Below are positions 61,501-64,000 of a DNA stretch of 64,000 nt, piece after piece. The DNA lies in assembly GCA_033964015.1 (NCBI GenBank), contig CM066923.1, positions 7,739,978 through 7,803,977 of the forward strand, written 5' to 3'. Numbering within the stretch: the first letter of the stretch is position 1; each line of letters opens with the position of its first letter. A model generated the notes under the pieces. That model worked only from the letters and a program-made list of their open reading frames with translations. It did not search any database and was not told the origin of the DNA. The position numbers and the translations under genes are program-made. Source of the DNA: Scolanthus callimorphus. Its lineage: Eukaryota; Cnidaria; Anthozoa; Actiniaria; Edwardsiidae.

Positions 61501-62246
61501 TTCAAAGTCAAAGACGATTTTTTTGTGTAGGCGAACAAATCGACCAAAGCTCGACTTAAATTCACATTAATTAAACGAACAAATCGTCAGAAGATTTGCC
61601 CGCCAGGTGTGAAAAATTGCCATTGCATCAGGGTCCGCGTATCTGTTTTTGGCTTTACTGTTCCGCCAATCAAATCTTATGAGCCAATCATATACTTGCC
61701 CTGTTTCGTCTAGTGGACTCGCCTGGCTTTCCGTTGCTACGTTGTCTGGTTTTAGTTCAGAGGGAAACCAGTTGACTGCACTAGGTGAAAAAAGGAAGGA
61801 ATTTCATTGGCTCAGATAGTTTGATAGGCGGAACAGCAAAACCAAAATTGATGTTTTTGAAAAGTGGATCGCGATGCAACGGTTTTAGTTGTATACAGTA
61901 TATAATAAATATAATTTGCAGGTATATCAGAACAAGCAAACTTGTCCCACACTTACCAGCATGCAACACTTACCAGCATGCAGTTAAATCGGAACGCGCG
62001 TCGCATTCTTGTGTGTGGAAAATGCCACATGCAACCCGTGTTTTTCAACACGAGGATGCGAAACGATGCGAAGGTCGAGAATTAGATAGTACAATTGCCC
62101 CCTGTCCAATGCTTGATTTGTTTGTTTCTCAGGTTTTCAAGGAACCCTTAGAAAATGACCCTCGTGGTCCCATCATCCCTCAAGAGGACATCAAGACCAT
62201 ATTTGGCAGTCTTCCTGACATTCTCGACGTGCATACCAAAATCATG
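55523..62246 (+). CDS. ECT2: Rho guanine-nucleotide exchange factor ECT2, 5' part
   Basis: ECT2 activates RhoA at the cell equator to drive cytokinesis. Eleven exons join in frame: 55523-55574, 56215-56300, 56668-57048, 57589-57662, 58554-58581, 58747-58846, 58918-59036, 60348-60413, 60837-61047, 61227-61366, 62133-62246 (457 codons). The N-terminal BRCT region is clear: VIGPPVVFACAKN, PLPCSSRPLYCT, ICFTGFKRKEDL, HHMGGSIR, VTHLVAST (BRCT1), then FRMAPFHGLVLSFFGFSDEE, THVVVEDGV, FVVKQEWFWASI (BRCT2). Exon 9 holds the basic nuclear signal GRKRKRRK. Exon 10 has LSTPIPVPAKVTARQ, around the Cdk1 site equivalent to human T412, and then TERNYV starting the DH domain. IIPQEDIKTIFGSLPDI continues DH in exon 11. 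The rest of DH, PH and the C-terminus lie beyond 64000. The donor of exon 5 (GTTTGT) is weak. The start MSRDSSLDSE is the first ATG in exon 1; other starts are possible. Confidence 0.96.
57180..57494. mobile_element. Palindromic MITE in ECT2 intron 3
   Basis: Terminal inverted repeats of about 75 bp (CTCTTCCCAGTAGACCGTTA on the left, complement on the right), followed inward by CAGTCTAAAATTGAT or complement and by GATCA(A/C)-rich arms with GTACCACATGATCA and its relative. It was mobilised as a non-autonomous DNA element; family unknown. Confidence 0.85.
59301..60005. mobile_element. Long foldback element (family 2, copy B) in ECT2 intron 7
   Basis: A 705-bp palindrome from TTAAGGTTACTGAGAACATT to the complementary CTCAGTAACCTTAA. 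The internal landmarks are the same as copy A at 2302-3053 (ATCATACACGTCC, CTATATATCGTTGGAAAGC, GACTCCCAAGTAACACATTG, CGTGTCTGCG). The centre reads in the opposite orientation to copy A. It is non-coding and lies between ECT2 exons 7 and 8. Confidence 0.88.
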
Positions 62247-62350
62247 GTACGAAAAAAGTAGAAAAAACTCTCTAATCTTGCCACTACTGTAACTGCACTA
62301 GAGCAGATTTCGTATGACTGAAAAGTACCGTGACACGGCGCGGTAGCTAG

Positions 62351-62727
62351 TTTCCCTTTCGTAAACCATCGTTGCCTTTTAGAACGGTCGTTGCCATTTC
62401 TTTGAACGGTCGATGCCTTTTCAGAAAGGTCGTTGCCATTTCTGATCCCTTGGGATAATTAGTAATTTTTATTCATATAGCTTCGTTCTATAGATGCTAA
62501 TGAAAGATAGTACAAATCCACTTCAAAAGCACCCCCAACCCAGCGAATTCACTCGTAGCGCACTGGTTAGGGTTTGGGTTAGTAATCGGTTTACCGGTTA
62601 GGGTTAGGGTTCTAAAACTGGGTAGAATTTATATACGATTTTTTTCCTTTTACCTTTACTGAGACAACGAAACTAAACGTGAAAGTGCCATCCAAAAGGC
62701 AACGATGGTTTACGAAAGGGAAAATTG
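62351..62727. repeat. Inner palindrome of the outer element
   Basis: TTTCCCTTTCGTAAACCATC then GTTGCCTTTT on the left is matched by AAAAGGCAACGATGG then TTTACGAAAGGGAAA on the right. Between them are three to four tandem GGTCGTTGCC-like words (62375-62445) and the telomere-like tract at 62565-62611. Confidence 0.75.
62565..62611. repeat. Short telomere-like tract
   Basis: GGTTAGGGTTTGGGTTAG and then CGGTTAGGGTTAGGGTTC, an interrupted set of about five TTAGGG-related units inside the intronic element. Confidence 0.7.
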
Positions 62728-62759
62728 CGGCGCGGTACTGTCGCGGTGGCGGTACGGAA

Positions 62760-63639
62760 CCTGGGGCCCGTTTCTCAAAACGCCCGGTAATTAACGGGCC
62801 CGTAAGACTTATCGGGAGAGTTTACGGGGAAGTTTATCGGGTACGAGCGAGCGTTTCTCAAAGCTCCCGGTAACCTCCCGATAGTTATCGGGGCCCCGGA
62901 AATAAAATTTATAATTTCCGGATATTACAAATAACTTACCCAAAAAATCAATGAATTAACGAAAAACTCAGCAATTTGTCGGCACTAGATTACAAAGTGT
63001 ACCGCTAAGTTGTATTTCCAGCGAAAAAAGTAAAGAAATCAGCTAAAATGTGCGAAAACAAGAGCAATTTGTAGTGAATTTGTGAACTGAGATTGAACAT
63101 TTGTTTACATTCTTGCAATCAACACGTCAAACTGATTGACAGCTAAGCTGTCAAACGAATCGTTTTGATTGGTCGAGAAGCGAGATGGCCGCATCTGATT
63201 GGCTAAAACTCTCCCAGTATATCGAGTATGGCGGGAAAAACAATCCCGGTAAGTTTACGGGAAACCATGGCACTGCGAAGCGAGAACTTTTCGAGGCAAA
63301 ACGAGACAGGCCAGAAAATGGTTAGTTTTGAAGGAAAATAGTTAAGTTTTCCGTAATTTTAACTTGGCAGAGTCTAGTTGAATAACTAAGCTTTACCTAG
63401 AGTGAAAAATTTCAGGAAAACAAATCAATTTTCGACCTTATTTTAAGACTTCAAAATGCTACCCGGTAATTAACGGGAGGTCAAGAGCTCCCGTAAAAAA
63501 TCGGCCGATTTAACGGGAACTTTTACGATTTCGCAAATAACGGGAGTTTTGAGAAACAGTCAAAATATATCGGGAGGTGTTAACGGGTAGGTTTACGGGT
63601 CCGATAAGTTACCGGGCGTTTTGAGAAACGGCCCCCAGG
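62760..63639. mobile_element. Nested inverted-repeat element, 880 bp
   Basis: CCTGGGGCCCGTTTCTCAAA at the left and the complementary GAGAAACGGCCCCCAGG at the right. The ends are followed inward by ACGCCCGGTAA / TTACCGGGCGT, and ACGGG words recur throughout (TTAACGGG, GTTTACGGG). It has no coding capacity and sits inside the element at 62299-63739. Confidence 0.8.
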
Positions 63640-64000
63640 CCTGCTGTAGATACGGAACGAAATCGCGTAGTCGCGGTACGGTCACGGCGCGGCACAACTC
63701 TTTCGCGGCACTTTTCACAATCATACGAAATCTGCTCTATTCAGTGGTATGCACAAACAGGGTGCACACGTTCCTGGAACGTCCTTGAAAGTCCTGGAAT
63801 TCTGAAAAAGCCAAGGCCTTGACAACATGGAATTTCATCAGTGCTTGCTTGTGTGACCCTGAAGTTTTGTCAATAAGTTTTCACGTTTGTTTTTTAGTGT
63901 CTAGAAAGCGTGTTGTCAAGTTGAGTTCGCAATGTGGTCAAGGAAAAGCTCGGGATTTTGAAAGTTTGTCGCGATATTCCTTGACAACATTAGGAACTCG

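Larger units (their letters stand above)
62299..63739. mobile_element. Outer inverted-repeat element in last ECT2 intron of window
   Basis: TAGAGCAGATTTCGTATGAC at the left and its complement at the right bound about 1.44 kb. Further matches inside include CGGCGCGG and AAAAGT/ACTTTT near the two ends. It has been split by the insertion at 62760-63639. The terminal words resemble those of interspersed repeat family 4 (27770, 41140). Confidence 0.75.

Overview
The window is animal nuclear DNA: AT-rich, with spliced genes, GT-AG introns and a dense load of small inverted-repeat transposons. Gene content is metazoan (a COP9 signalosome subunit, a Yorkie/YAP coactivator with a C-terminal PDZ ligand, the cytokinesis RhoGEF ECT2). 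The style of the repeats suggests a cnidarian, probably an anthozoan such as a coral or sea anemone. That assignment is inference, because no marker was searched.

Left part (1-13.2 kb). COPS6 (CSN6) runs on the minus strand from its start codon at 8794 through seven recognisable exons to 1146 and then leaves the window. Its introns hold a 46-bp minisatellite, a long foldback element, an ATT-flanked MITE and smaller palindromes. From 9 to 12.2 kb lie further MITEs, a tRNA-derived SINE with a clean target duplication, and a palindromic element with a 9-bp target duplication. A small hydrophobic membrane protein resembling promethin/LDAF1 follows on the minus strand (12565-13187).

Middle part (13.2-31.2 kb). 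A repeat-rich stretch contains a duplicated putative first-exon segment (15.4 and 18.9 kb). A two-exon RBR-type E3 ubiquitin ligase (20925-22820, plus) is closely bracketed by a 23-bp inverted repeat. A three-exon secreted CAP-superfamily protein (26000-31147, plus) follows, with a foldback element 83 bp after its stop codon.

Right part (31.2-64 kb). At 32665-37683 is a tyrosine-recombinase retrotransposon of the Ngaro/PAT type, with split direct repeats in the order A1-ORFs-B1-A2-spacer-B2. The repeat pairs look identical, yet the gag and recombinase frames are broken. After 8 kb of gene-poor DNA comes a two-exon YAP orthologue on the minus strand (45694-47386), with a CRE, CCAAT box and RFX X-box just upstream. 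After another repeat-rich gap, the first eleven coding exons of ECT2 (55523-62246, plus) cover the BRCT region, the nuclear localisation signal and the start of the DH domain. The gene continues past 64000. Its introns carry a second copy of the COPS6-intron foldback, another MITE and a nest of inverted-repeat elements.

The genes do not form a functional cluster. CSN6 and the RBR ligase both belong to ubiquitin biology, but they are separated and I see no evidence of co-regulation.
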